The notes under the pieces: model-generated
The model's database searches: none
Told to the model about the DNA's origin: nothing
Seen by the model: the letters and a program-made list of their open reading frames with translations, nothing else
Program-made: the position numbers and the translations under genes
Shown: positions 45,274 to 57,650 of the stretch, in pieces
Layout of the letters: each line of letters opens with the position of its first letter
Numbering within the stretch: position 1 is the first letter of the stretch
Origin: Eretmocerus hayati
Taxonomy: Eukaryota; Arthropoda; Insecta; Hymenoptera; Aphelinidae
Direction of reading: 5' to 3'
DNA length: 64,000 bases
Assembly: GCA_029851415.1 (NCBI GenBank)
Contig: CM056742.1
Coordinates: forward strand, 76,188,748 to 76,252,747

Positions 45274-47322
45274 ATGCCACGGGCCGCACGTCGGCGAAGG
45301 ATACGTCCTCCGGCCGATCTCGCGGCACGCCGTCCGGGCCGCCCACAAGCTGCATGCGGCGTAGTACCCGCCGCACCCATCAACGCTGTCGAGAAAGCTG
45401 TCGACGATCATGCTCTAGTGGTACCAGTCCCGGCGCGCCTCCCGGGTCGTCCACCAGCTGTATGTGGCGTAGTACCCGCCGCACCCGTCAACGCTGTCGA
45501 TAAAGCTGTCGACGCTCATGCTGCAGCAGTACCAGTCCCGGCGCGCCGCCCGCGCCGTCCACCTGCTGCACGCGGCGTAGTAGCCGCCGCACCCGTTAAC
45601 GCTGTCGAGGAACCTGTCGACGCTCATGCTGCAGCGGTACCAGACCCGGCGCGCCGCCCGCGCCATCCACCAGCTGCACGTGGCGTAGCTCTCGCCGCGC
45701 TTGGAGATGCTGCCGATGTTCTTCCAACACGCCACCGTAACCGTCAGTCGGCCGCGCGCACCGCAAATCTCGACGAATCTGGCGGAAATGCCGCTCGCCC
45801 TGTCGCAGTACGTCCAACGGGCCGACCTGGCCGTCAACCAATTCCTCGCATTGCACCAGTAAATGTACCCATTGCTGTCAATGATGCTTCTGCTGCACCA
45901 ATACGCCGTGTTCGTCGCAGGGAACACCAGCCAGCCGCGAGCATCGGCACTTCTTTTACAGCTCCGAGTACACAACGCAACGTTCGGCATGCATCATCTG
46001 CTTCAGTTGAACGTCCAACAAAGCGCCCACGTGAGAATTTACCGCGTGATAATGACGATGAGTCAGGAAATTCTCTCAGTAGCGAAGATGATGAGCCTCA
46101 CTTTCTATTAGAGTCAAGTCATATGCCATTAGCAGATAGTACCAATTTCCATTCAAACTTGAGACAAGATCATTGTTCTGATGCGATTAACCGGTTAGCT
46201 AATATTTTGAGTGATACACTTTCACAAAGTTTACTGAATAATAGCATGAATAATCGCGAGAATATGAGACGCCTTCCAGAATTTTCTCGCAGTCCTGCCG
46301 ACTGGTTGCACTTTAAACAAGCGTTCAAATCAATAGCAGATTCCAATCAATGTGACGATACTGTGATGACTAATGGTTTCTTTGAGAGGTGAGGCTCGCC
46401 GAAGTGTTACAGCTCTTTTCGCCGCGGGTAGCTCAGCTAACGAAATAATTGATACCTTAGAATTACGATTTGGAAACATAGATTTGATTCTGAATGACGT
46501 TGTTAACGGAATCAAAGATTTACCTGACATTGACTCTGGAAAAATAACCCTCATAGATTTTGCCACCAAGTTAAAGAAGGCAGTCGTTGCAATCAATTCA
46601 TTAAATGATACAGGGTATCTTTCTAGTCCCGAATTCTCGAAGCAGATTTTGAGGGAAATTCCAATCAGAATGCATCAAGATTATGCAAGATATGTACATA
46701 CAGAAGGACTCTTGACACCTGTAGAAAATTTAGCCAATTTCATGATTCGTGAAGCTGAAATTGCTATGAAAGCTGGAATTATGAATTTGGATCATCCATC
46801 GGATTCTTATAGATCATCGAGCAGTAGAATTTTTAGATACTCTCGTTCACGAAGACTCAGTCATCGAGTCAAAGATCTATTTTATCGACCAGTGCTAGTG
46901 AAATTGAACAATCAAGTTCCCGACAGATTGATAATGTAACATGTTTGTTTTGTAAACGCAATCATGTGATCCAAATTTGTCGTGGATTTGCTACAGAACC
47001 AATGCGTGAGCGCTGGAATATAGCAAAACGATTGCATTTATGTTTCAAATGTTTAAGAAACGATCACACTCGAAAGGACTGTACTGTCGTGAATCCATGT
47101 AATCAGTGCAATCGCAATCATCACGCACTCCTCCATTTTGTTCCAAGATCTGAGCTCGACGAAAAATTCAAACTCGATAATGATTCCACAAAACAAGGTG
47201 TCACTAGAATTCCCGTAACTCCCAGAAATTCCATAATACCAAGGACCCCTGCATTACCATCTAAAGATAATGACATTGAAGTCATTGGGCCCTTGCATCG
47301 AATTACTCCAAAGCAAAAATGA
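45274..47322 (+). pseudogene. BEL/Pao gag with N-terminal 36-residue repeats
   Basis: Starts at the ATG at 45274, 300 bp after the primer-binding site. Residues 20-145 are four copies of a 36-residue Ala/Pro/Arg repeat; then a basic patch (RPTKRPREN), an acidic stretch (SLSSEDDEP), and the capsid entry LPEFSRSPADWLHFKQAF, which matches the LPxFxGxxxxWxxF block of BEL/Pao gag. Near 46380 the frame changes; capsid continues at 46373-46939 (ELRFGN, FATKLKKAV). After a further break the zinc knuckles follow: CLFCKRNHVIQIC, CFKCLRNDHTRKDC and CNQCNRNHHALLH (46940-47120). The stop is at 47320. The GC-rich 5' third contrasts with the AT-rich rest. One frameshift and one stop make it non-functional as read. 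Confidence 0.85.
45340..45700 (+). repeat. 108-bp coding tandem repeat in gag
   Basis: GTAGTACCCGCCGCACCC or a variant starts at 45361, 45469, 45577 and 45685, exactly 108 bp apart. The unit is a multiple of three, so the frame is kept. GC content is far above the rest of the window. The long minus frame over it (45415-45990) is a shadow. Confidence 0.9.
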
Positions 47323-50300
47323 CTAGAGGAGGTAGTACTCCTGAGAGTTATTCCTGTGCTAGTTGTTGGTAAATCTTCTAGGTTAGCTTACGCGTTACTC
47401 AACGGAGGAGCCGCCGTTACAAATGTGAATGAACAACTAGCTCATGAGATCAACGCTGAAATAAGCCTTTGTTCTAGATTAGCTCTCCGGGTTGTTGGTC
47501 AGTATGATCCAATAACAGTTTGTAATAGGAAAACGTCATTCAATATCAACACTGCCACTGCTTCTTGCAATTTAAAAAACCTTATAGTCGTCGAAAATCT
47601 GTCTCTATCAAGACATGCTCTGTCGTTAGAGCTTTCCAACCTATGCTATCAGAAAACCGGGATTCGAGTTGATCCTTACAAGGCTATCCCAGACATCATT
47701 ATTGTTCAAGATAACATTAATTTGATTGTGGTGCGGGAAATCATTGAATTAGTTGGTGATAATTTTTTAGTGTCTCGGTGTACTCTAGGTTGGTTTATAC
47801 ACGGGTGAATCACCAGGGATAGTTCGATAGATTTTACCGCAGTAAATTGTTTCACAAGTGAATATTCATCCAACTTTGATACACGCTCGGAAAATGATAA
47901 ATACCCTCTGGAACTTGAGATTTTGGGCACGGATGTTCCAAATAAAATTAGCTCTGATGACGAGAAAGCCTTAGAAATTCTCGATCGAACAAGCAAACGT
48001 GTCAATGGGTCTCGGCAAGTAGGGTTACCATGGAAAGGAGTACTCGATCAAATTCCAAACAGCAGATCAACAGCTCTTAACCGTTTCCTACTCTTGGAGA
48101 AAAAGTTCAGGCGCGACACAGAATTTGCTGTTTTGTATCGAAGAGAAATACATCGTCTATTAGAATAGGAATTCGAGATTAAAGCTTCTGGACCACCCAT
48201 GAGGATGCACTGGTATCTCCCGCACTTCGGAGTTCAAAGTCCAAACAAACCCGGGAAATTGCGCTTTGTTTTTGATGGTACTAGTAAGTCCGGTGGGGTC
48301 AGCTTCAATGATTTAATGTTGGAAGGACCTGATCTTTTAAAGCCGTTAATTGGCGTGTGGATGTGATTTCGGCAAAAACCAGTAGCAGTAGTAGCTGATT
48401 TGAAGGACATGTATCTCAAAATTAAGATCATTATTGATGATCATGATGCTCAGAGATTTCTTTGGCGAGATCACGAGACTGATGAAATCGTAGAGTATGT
48501 TGTGACTTCGGTATTCTTCGGCTCAATTTCTTCTCCATGTCAAGCTCTTCATATTAAAGATAAGAACGCTGATCAATTTGTATCTATCTATCCAAAGGCT
48601 GTGAAAAATTTGAAAGAAAATTCTTACATGGATGATTACCTTGACAGTTTTGATACGGTTGAAGAAGCAAAAGAAAGAATAGTGCAAGTCAAAGGAATTC
48701 ATCAAGCTGCCAATTGGGAGATACATGGATGGGCAAGCGATGAGTCTAGCGTAGTTGAGGAATTGATTGCTCCCGGGAGTGATATCACTTTCATGAATTT
48801 GTCACAATCCTATAGTGAAGAACGAGTCCTCGGTATTCATTAGTTATTACATTCCGATGAACTTCATTTCAAATTTAATGGAAATAAGATCAGTCTTGCA
48901 ATTCGAAATGGAGTACAGATTCCTAGTAGACGTGAATGTCTAAGTATCATAATGAAAATTTATGACCCATTGGGCTTGATTTCTCTCTTTACAATACACG
49001 GACGGGTTGTGCTGAGAATTGTGCATGCAAGTGGTGTGGGCTGAGATGAAAAGATTCATGATGAAGATTTTGTTCGGTGGAAAAATTGGGCGAATGATAT
49101 GAAACACGTAGAAGCATGTAGAATCCCACGGTGCTACTAAGTCAAAAACAATCGGTCAATTTCATTTGAAATTCACATATTTTGTAATGCAGATCAGAAT
49201 GCTTACGGTCCAGTCGCGTATTGGCGGATCGTTTTGTCGGATGGAACAATTCACACAACAATTAGTCTCTCAAAAAGCCGACTAGCTCCAAAAGAGTCCC
49301 AAACGAGTGATCGTTTAGAGTTATAATAAGCAGCTATTCTTTCTGTACGGTTAGCAACTCTCATATCTCAAGATCACGAGTTCCAAATATCTCGCCGCGT
49401 TTTCTGGACTAGTTCTCAAATTACGTTGAATCGGCTAAAGTCTGATCCTGAACGGCTAGATGTCTTTGTTCGTAATCGCATTACGGAGATCAAAGAAAAA
49501 TCGCGTATTGATGAATGGAACTGGATTCAAGATTCAGAAAATCCTGCTAGTCAATCACTTAGGTGGAGACCAGGAGTCCTAGAATCTAGCAGTCCGTGGC
49601 TTGTGGGTCCATCATTCCTTAGAACTGACGAAGAGTCGTGGCCAGTCGAGAATTGCTCATTACCATTGAACTCTGTTGATGTTCGTGAAGATTTAGTGTC
49701 AGCAACGATCATCGTCGCAGATAGAAAGTTACTTACTTATCTCCCCAATTACACACACTTTTCGTCATGGTTGGGTTTGATAAAAGCAACTCTTTTCGTG
49801 ATTAAAGCTCATGATCTTTGGATTAATAACAGAATCGATTACACAGATCTTGAACGACGAGATTACGCAGAAAAACTCTGGATTCGTTATATCCAAGAAT
49901 CTTCATTTGAAAAAGAGATGAAATTATTGTCAAATGCTGAAAACTTGTCCAAAGACTCGAAAATAGCATCTCTGACTCCGATTCTTGATGAGCAGAGTTT
50001 GCTGCGTGTAAGGGGCCGGATAGAATTTTTACCCCGAAGCACCATCAAATTCCAACCATTGATTCTAGATGCATCCCACCCGGTTACTCAGCTCTTAATT
50101 ACACATTATCACGAGAAAGCCTTCCACAAGAATCAAGAAATGATTCTTAATGAATTGCGAAAAGACTACTGAATTCTGAATGTACGGAGATATCTTCGTT
50201 CGGTAGTGAATAGATGTGCAGTGTGTCGCCTTTTACGAGGGAATCCTTACATCCCTCAAATGGCAAATTTGCCTCAAGTTCGGTTAGGTTATCGTTTCCG

Positions 50301-51200
50301 ACCTTTTATCTACTATGGTTTGGATTATTTTGGACCTATAATTGTAAAAGTAGGACGTAGACACGAAAAGCGATGGGGGGGGGGGCGTTATTCACGTGCT
50401 TAACGACTCGTGCTGCTCACATCGAATTAGCTAACTCTCTTAGTACAGATTCAGCTACCATGGCTGTTTCGAGATTCGCAAGTAGTCGTGGTTTCCCACT
50501 CATAATCTTTTCGGACAATGCAACCTGTTTCCGTGGAGCTAGCCAAGAACTCGAGAATGTTGTTTCATCTTTAGACAAGAAAAAACAGTCATCTTTCACA
50601 TTAGTTAATGGGTTCCAATGGAGATTTAATCCACCATCCGCGTCTCACATGGGGGGAGCATGGGAAAGGTTGATTAGGTCCGTGAAAGGATGGTTGACAA
50701 GTATTTTTAAAGGGCATACTCCAACTGAAGAAGTATTGAGGACAGTTCTGAAAGAGATCGAACACTCGATAAATTCTAGACCGCTTACTCATGTTTCTGC
50801 TGATCCAGACGATCTCGAAGCCCTAACGCCGAATCACTTTCTGATTGGCTCAACTTCCGGTTCTACTCGCTCAGTTCATTATTATATTAAGACGATTGAT
50901 CTCAAAAAGCAATGGCATTTATCTCAGCAGTTAGCCGATGCTTTCTGGAATCGTTGGCTCCGGGAGTATCTATCTACTCTAGTCCCCAGAAAGAAATGGT
51001 TTCATTCACAAGAACCATTAATGGTTCATAATTTCGTACTAGTAATGGAAAATAAATTGCCAAGGAATGGATGGAGGAAAGGTGTTGTTGTTGAAGTTCA
51101 TCCTAGTAAAGATGGTAATATACGCGTTGTTGATATAAGAATCGCAAACGAAGTATTGAGCCGTCCTAGTCATAAGTTGATCAAATTTGCGAGGGTGTAA
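47323..51200 (+). pseudogene. BEL/Pao pol: protease, RT, RNase H, integrase (broken)
   Basis: Domains in order: protease (47356-47808), where the active-site triad reads NGG instead of DSG or DTG, so it is dead; a GWFIHG linker; RT (48180-48843) with LRFVFDGTS, motif A VVADLKDMYL and motif C YMDD; degenerate RNase H (49150-49400, AYGPVAYW); an integrase HHCC zinc finger (H..H near 50105, CAVC at 50215); DDE core with D in GLDYFGP (50320), D in FSDNATCF (50512) and E in GAWERLIRSVKGW (50660); and a C-terminal domain ending RPSHKLIKFARV at 51197. Stops or frame changes lie near 47320, 47806, 48166, 48364, 48841, 49040, 49138, 49325 and 50170, and an 11-G run at 50375-50385 throws the integrase out of frame. 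Pol order and motifs are those of BEL/Pao. No env. Confidence 0.88.
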
Positions 51201-51216
51201 AATGCATATTTTACAT

Positions 51217-51236
51217 GGGGGGGGGGGTGGGGGGAA
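51217..51236 (+). promoter_or_regulatory. Polypurine tract of the BEL/Pao element
   Basis: Eleven G, one T, six G, then AA, directly before TGTT. The position 17 bp after the pol stop and next to a TG start suits a plus-strand primer. The long G run may have grown by slippage. Confidence 0.6.
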
Positions 51237-51704
51237 TGTTCCCGTTCAAAATAATATTCAGCTTGTTAATTATTCGACAAATGTTCAAATAATTTATAAT
51301 CTATATGAGTTGATTTTCAGGAACGTCAAGAGATATTATGTGATACCAATTTATTTGTGGAAGAAGCATGCTTCCTTTAGATTTACATTTCAACTCAACG
51401 GATGTTTTAATAAAAATGCCTTTTCTCGAACGTGGGGCGCTGGGTTCTCACCGTTCATCGGCCGTAGCACGGGTTCATCCGGGGCTACAGATGTCTTGTT
51501 GATCTTTTCAACCAAAGACCACGACACGATTTAGCGCAGAGGCTATTCGTGGGCGGATTGGCCAGCAGAAACGGCATTCGAAAATTTCCTGCTTTCTTTG
51601 TTTTTCAGCTAAGGTTAGCAACGCGTGTTTAAAAACAACAAGAAAAAAAAGACTTCACTTGTTCGCCAGGGCTGGAAGCGAACGCACAAGATTCGAGTCG
51701 CTTT
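51237..51704 (+). repeat. 3' LTR (truncated) of the BEL/Pao element
   Basis: Starts TGTTCCCG right after the polypurine tract. Its last 85 bp match the start of the 5' remnant. The match stops at 51704, about 100 bp before the expected AACA end, so the 3' end is lost. Confidence 0.6.
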
Positions 51705-51789
51705 TGGAGATCGAATCTCATTCTGCCGTATCTCGAGATCATAATACCGCGTATGAGGCTGCGGGGTCGAGAGCAAGCGACTATCAGGA

Positions 51790-52270
51790 TCGAGCTCGAG
51801 GAGTCGAGTGCAGGGTGTTTTTGCGGTATTTTGAAGTCGGTGAACACGAAAATGACATCGCTCTGCCTCCTCATCGTGTTGCGTGGGTGGCTGCGGGGAT
51901 AGAGGCGCAAATTGACTGAGATCGAAGTTCGAGAGTTAAGTGAGGTGTTTTTGGGGTATCTGGGAGTCACTTAGCACGAATTCGAGATCACCCAGCCTCC
52001 AAATCGTGTTGCGTGGGTGGTTGCAGGGCGGAGGCGCGAATTGACCGAAATCGAAGTTTGAGAGTAGAGTGCGGTTTCATGGGGGTGTTTTGGTATCGCT
52101 AAGCACGAATTTGAGATCACCGAGCTCCCGAATTGTGTTGCATGGGTGGCTGCAAGGGCAAGGACGCATGTTGAACTAGATGGAGCTGGAAAGTCGGGGG
52201 GGGGGGGTGTCTTTGATATCTCGGAATCATTGGACACAAATCTCACATCACCCAGAAACCGTATTGGTAG
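51790..52270. repeat. Tandem array, unit about 130 bp, 3.5 copies
   Basis: GTGTTGCGTGGGTGG starts at 51876, 52006 and, as GTGTTGCATGGGTGG, 52135. Units share AGCACGAATTYGAGATCACC and GGTGTTTTKGGTAT blocks. A 12-base G run interrupts the last copy near 52197. Confidence 0.85.
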
Positions 52271-52664
52271 GGCTTCTGTGATAGTCAATGTAGTTTCCTG
52301 ATCATGATCATTTCCCGAGATAGAATCTGATCAGGTGTTGTAAGCAGAATTATGGCGCCCGGAACCATACCCCGGGCATGAGCCAACTGTGTTCATTGAC
52401 CGAGGGATCGAGCAATATCCTACTGAACGAAATTACAATTCGATAGCGTTGTTATCGCAATTCTCGATGATGAAATGGACCACGAATCTTTTTGGGCGTA
52501 AATCTGCGAGAGGGTGGTGAGTGCGAGTAGATCCGACCATTGAATCTCTATTCCAGCCGTTTTCGCAAGCAGGATCTGATCTCATGTACCACGAATGATG
52601 AACATACAATGACCAAGAATCAAGGCGTGATTCGATAGACGGTGGATCGGGAGCTATCCGAAGG

Positions 52665-53045
52665 CCATGTCAGAGTCTCACGGCAAATACGGGGTTACAA
52701 CTTACACGATGGTTTTTCCATCAATTGTGACGAGGGTAATCGCGAATGATTCGGAATTGCTTCAAAAATGTGCCTCCGGTACGATCTGTAAGGACAAACG
52801 TCTCTCACTCTTGAGACGGAATTGAAGAATCGAGAGATATTCCGATTCTGATTCTCAGAGATCGCGATTTTGCACCTTACATCGAGTTTTGAGGGAGATG
52901 GAGACGTTCATCCTCACGTATCGCACAAGAGGCACATTCCTAAAGCAATTCCGAGTCATTTGTAACGAACCCTGTCTCAACTGATGGAGAAACCATTTCG
53001 AAAAGTGTAACCCCGTTTTGCGCGAGACTCCGACACAGCCCTAAT
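52665..53045. mobile_element. 380-bp palindromic MITE inside the array
   Basis: Left TGTCAGAGTCTCACGGCAAA and CGGGGTTACA are mirrored by right TTTGCGCGAGACTCCGACAC and TGTAACCCCG. Pairing continues inward (GGAATTGCTT/AAGCAATTCC, GTGCCTC/GAGGCAC). It accounts for the oversized 871-bp step between repeat units. The exact ends and target duplication are unclear. Confidence 0.7.
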
Positions 53046-54284
53046 ACCTGCGATTCTGAAATCTTATTAGCTCTGTAATGAAGAATCTCGAGGAGTCGAT
53101 TCTCATAGATTCATGGGCGTGAATTTACAACTCGATAATGACGGGTAGGATATTCGAGTGTTTTCTTGCTGAATCTGGACATCCTCACGGATTAGATCTA
53201 ATCCCAAGTCGTGGGGAGACTCACGTTATCCGGTCATCATACGACGAGACTTACCGAAGTGTGTTTGGTGATCAAAAGATCGAGCAATATCCTAGTGTTG
53301 GGAACTACGTTCCTCTAGCTATACGATCACAATTCTCGATGGCTTCCATACAACAGCCATGGTCAGAGCGTGATTCAATAGCAGCGGAATCGGGTGATGT
53401 CTGAGGGATTATGATCCTGAAATCGCCGCTCTGTGATCGAAAATCTTTAGTAGGAGTCGGTTTTCATAGTTTTACGGCCGTAAATCTCGTGACCCATGGT
53501 AGCAAGAAAATTCGAGTGTTCTCTCGCTGAATCTGGACACCCCCCACGGATGATTTCTGATCTCAAGTCGTGAGAAGACTCAGGTCATCCGGTCACCATA
53601 CAACGAGACTAAGCCAAGTGTGTTTGGTGGTCAAATGATCGAGCAATATCCTAGGAATTGAAATTACGATCCTCTAGCTATGCAATCACAACTCTCGATA
53701 ATGGAATGGTATACAAATCTTTTCGGGCGTGAATCTATGAAAGGGCGGTGACACAAAGGAGATTCGAGCATTAAATCTCTATTCTGTTCATTTTCACAAG
53801 CATAATCCGATCTCATGCACCAAGGAGCGTGGTGACCATACAACGGCCCGGAATTAGCTCGTGGTCCAAAAGCCTGGAGATAGGGAGATATCCCAGAACG
53901 TGCGATTCTAGAATCTTAGCTTTGTGATGAAAAATCTCGAGAATCTCCCCGACTCCTCCTGAAGATTTACGATCACAGAGCTGAGATTCCAGGACCACTT
54001 TCCCTAAGACATCACTCGACTCCGATGCTATTGAATCATGCTCTGGTCATGATTGTTGTATGGTACCCATGCTCCACACAAGATGAGATGAGATTCTGCC
54101 TGTAAAATTCGCCAGAATAGAGATTCAGCTCTCAAACCTCCTTGCAGTCAGCATCCTCTTGTAGATTCACGCCCGAAGAGATATCTAGTCCATTCAAGTA
54201 TCGAGGATTGTGTTCACATGGCTAGAGGATCGTAGTCTCCATCCGTAGGATATTGCTCGATCTTTCGACCACTAAATACACTTA

Positions 54285-56080
54285 CAAGGAGGGTGCCAGG
54301 CCTCCGGATCATTAATCCTCCTGGAACTCTAGGATATGTTTTAATATACCAAAACATGTAACAAAGGCCTTTTCCAGGTGGATTGATGCATCCACAGCTC
54401 CTGCATAAGCTGGCTATTCTATAGCATGGGACTTTCCTTTAGACAAATAAGAATAGTTACATGAGATAGAGACTGAAAAGAACAAATTCCAGCCATATAA
54501 GGCTCATATAAGGATCATATAAGGATCATATAAGGCTCAAGGTATAGCTCATCTCAACCATGGATGAGGGAAGTTGAGTATCAAAAAATTGGCAAAATTG
54601 AGTTTTTCAACGATGGAATAATGAGTCTGGGAGGATATAAGATTTTCCAATAAACATACAGTAATGAATATGATTCACTCACATCCAGAGACCATCACTT
54701 TCCGAATTAATGTTGTCAAATAGCAGCTGCACTGTGTAAGCCACCAAGACCAGCCAAGGAGAGTCATAACCTATAGCAGATCCTGCGACTGACCTGTAAA
54801 AATTTGACAACAAAGTATCGTGCTCAACTCACACTCTGACACTGCATATTCTACACTGATTTTACATGTTTTTATCCACTAGTTGATTGAAAAAATTCAA
54901 TCCGAACTGATCTGAAATAGCTCTGTTGGCACAAAGTTAACCTGATTTTGACCACGTTTGGAACAATGTCACAAGCAAATCCTATTCAGCGCCTCAAAAT
55001 GAATACTTATCTGATAATTCCAAACCGCAGGCTATCTGCCAAGGACTGTCAGGATGGTTGTCGACGATTTCAGCGATGAAAAAGAAATCAAGCGTGAGTT
55101 TCTCTCAAGCTAAACAAAGAGTGAAAAATACGACACTTGTATGACTTTTGTCGTCTGCTCCTTTATAGCATGGCAAACTCTGCCGGTGCAACAGTTTCTC
55201 GCAAACCATCACCTGCTGGCCTCATATTCACGAGTCTGCTTGGGAAAAATTCACACTTCACAATTTATCGTCGAAAAGCATTTTGAAAATTCGTGGCTGA
55301 TGGTCTGCAGTTTGGAGTTTTCAGATGAGTACCTACTTTTAGGTGGTGTAGAATTTGCTTGTGATATTGTTCTGAACGTGGTCAGAATCAGGTTAACTTT
55401 GTGTCAACAGAGCTATTTCAGATCAGTTCAGATTGAATTTTTTTCAATCAACTGATGGATAATAACATGTAGAATCAGTGTGAAATATGCAGAGTCAGTG
55501 TGTGAGTTGAGCACGATACTTTGCTGTCAAATGTTTACAGGTCAGTCGCAGGATCTGCTAATGGTTATGACTCTCCTTGGCCGGCCTTGGCAGTTTACAC
55601 AGCGCAGCTGCTATTTGACAACATTAATTGGGAAAGTGATGGTCTCTGAATGTGAGTGAATCATATTCATTAATGTATGTTTATTGGAAAATCTTATATC
55701 CTCCCAGACTCATTATTCCATCGTTGAAAAACTCAATTTTGCCAACTTCTTTATTCTCAACTTCCCTCATCCATGGTTGAGATAAGCCATACCAGTCTCA
55801 TGTGGCTAGAACTTCTTCTTCTCAGTCTCTATTTCATGTAACTATTCTTATTTGTCCAAAGGAAAACCCCACCCCATGGAAGAGCTAGCTCATGGAGAGC
55901 TATGGATGCATCAATCCACCTGGAAAGGACCTACTTGCTGGGATATTGACTCTGGTACTTAGGATGATTCTAGGACGAGTTGGCAAGTTATGAGAGTGGT
56001 TTGTTACATGTTTTGGTATAACAAAACATATCCTAGAGTTCCAGGAGGATTGGTGATCCGAAGGCCTGGCACCCTCCTTG
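54285..56080. mobile_element. 1.8-kb palindromic transposon, TTA target duplication
   Basis: Tips are CAAGGAGGGTGCCAGGCCT and its inverse; arms run about 800-850 bp each to a centre near 55110-55190. TTA stands on both sides (54282-54284 and 56081-56083). The unoccupied site is visible in a sister repeat unit at 57043-57075, where ACCACTAAATACACTTAGCTT reads straight through. TTA duplications are usual for PIF/Harbinger elements and possible in the CMC group; the tips do not decide. No transposase; the 104-codon frame at 55141-55455 (+) has no motif. Confidence 0.88.
54494..54537. repeat. 11-bp microsatellite, four units
   Basis: CATATAAGGMT four times, in the left arm of the 1.8-kb transposon. 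The right arm lacks the array, so it grew or shrank after the arms formed. Confidence 0.85.
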
Positions 56081-57650
56081 TTAGCTTAAGTTCGTGATAT
56101 GTTGACCGAATGATGAAGTCATCCCACTACTTGGAATCAGATTTGACCCATGGGGGTGTCCAGATTCAGCAAGGAAATACTCTAATCTCCTCACCGTCAC
56201 TATTGAGTGGTAGATTCACGCCTGTAAATCTACGAGAATTGACTCGCTCTTGAGATTCTTGATCACAGAGCTGAGATTCCCAGGATCACTCTTCCTAAGA
56301 CAGCACCCAATCCCGCTGCTATTGAATCATGCTCTGGTCATGGTCGTTGTATGGTACCCATGCTCTACGGAAGATGAGATGAGACCCTGCCTGTATCATT
56401 GGCCAGAATAGAGATTGAGCTCTCAAACCTCCTTGCAGTCAGCATGCTCCCGTAGATTTACGCCCGAAAAGATATGTAGTCCATTCCAACATTGAGAATC
56501 GTGATGGCATAGCTCGAGGACCGTAGTTTCAATCCCTAGGATATTGCTCGATCTTGCGACCACCAAACACACTTGGCTCAGTCTCGAGGTATGGTGACAG
56601 ATAACGTGAGTCTTCCCACGATTTGGGATCACATGTTATACGTAAGGATGTCCAGATTCAGCAAAGGAACAATCGAATCTCTTACCCATCGCTATCGAGT
56701 AGTAGATTCACGCCTGTAAATCTATGAGAATCGACTCCTGCTCGAGATTTTTGATCACAGACCTTCAGAATCGGGCGTCCTTGGATACCTCCCGATCCCT
56801 GGGCTATTGGATCACGTGTAGTTTCTGGGCCGTTGTATGGTCACCATGCTTCTCGGTACATGAGATCAGATTCTGCTTGTGGAAATGGTCAGGATAGAGA
56901 TTCCACGCTCGACTTCCTTCGCAAATACCACCCTACCCTAGATTCGCACCCGAAAAGATTTGTATCCCATTCCAGTATCGAGGATTGTGATCACATGGCT
57001 AGAGGATCGTAGTTTCCATCCCTGGGATATTGTTCGAACTTTCGACCACTAAATACACTTAGCTTCGGTACGTGATATGGTGCCCGAATGCTGAAGTCAT
57101 CCCACTACTTGGGATCAGATTTGACCCATGGGGATGTCCAGATTCAGCAAGGGAATACTCCAATCTCCTAATCGGCACTATTTAGTAATAGATTCATGCC
57201 CGTAAATCTAAGAGAATCGACTCCTCCTCGAGATTTTTATCACAGAGCTAAGATTCCGAAATCGCACGTCCTGGGATATCTCATGGTCCCTGGGCTATTG
57301 GATCACGTACTGGTTCTAGAGAAATGTATGGTCATCATGAGATCAGATACTGTTTATAAAAACGGCAAGGATAGAGATTCAACGCTCAAATCTTCTTGCA
57401 GTCACCATCCTCTCGTAGATTCTCGCACGAAACGATTTGTGGCCCAATCCGTCATCAAAAATTGTGATCACACAGCTAGAAAATCAGAGTTTCAGGACCC
57501 TAGGACATTGCTCGATCTTTCGACCACCGAACACAGTCGGCTTAGGCTCGTAGTATGCGGATCGGATAACGTTAGTCTTCCCACAACTTGTGATCAAATT
57601 TTATCCGTGAGGATGTCCAGATTCGGTGGGAGAACTCTCAAACCTTTGTG

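Larger units (their letters stand above)
52310..57650. repeat. Inverted array of about 480-bp units
   Basis: Marker GAGCAATATCCTA runs forward at 52410, 53281 and 53641. Its inverse TAGGATATTGCTC runs at 54243, 56540, about 57020 (GGGATATTGTTC) and 57500. The turn is near 53955. On the right, removing the 1.8-kb insertion leaves steps of about 498, 480 and 480 bp. On the left, the 871-bp step is 480 plus a 380-bp insertion, and the 360-bp step lacks about 120 bp. Each unit carries GTAGATTCACGCC, a GAATCGACTC/CTCGAGATTTTTGATCACAGA block, a CCATACAACG block and a CAGATTCAGC block. No coding sequence; all open frames here are incidental. Confidence 0.82.

Noticed and set aside
45415..45990. 191-codon minus-strand frame
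   Set aside because: Antisense shadow of the GC-rich repeats in the BEL/Pao gag.
51620..51704. tRNA-like repeat (GATTCGAGTC as a B box) shared with 44768-44852
   Set aside because: The TGTT...AACA ends, primer-binding site and polypurine tract explain the shared 85 bp better as LTR remnants.
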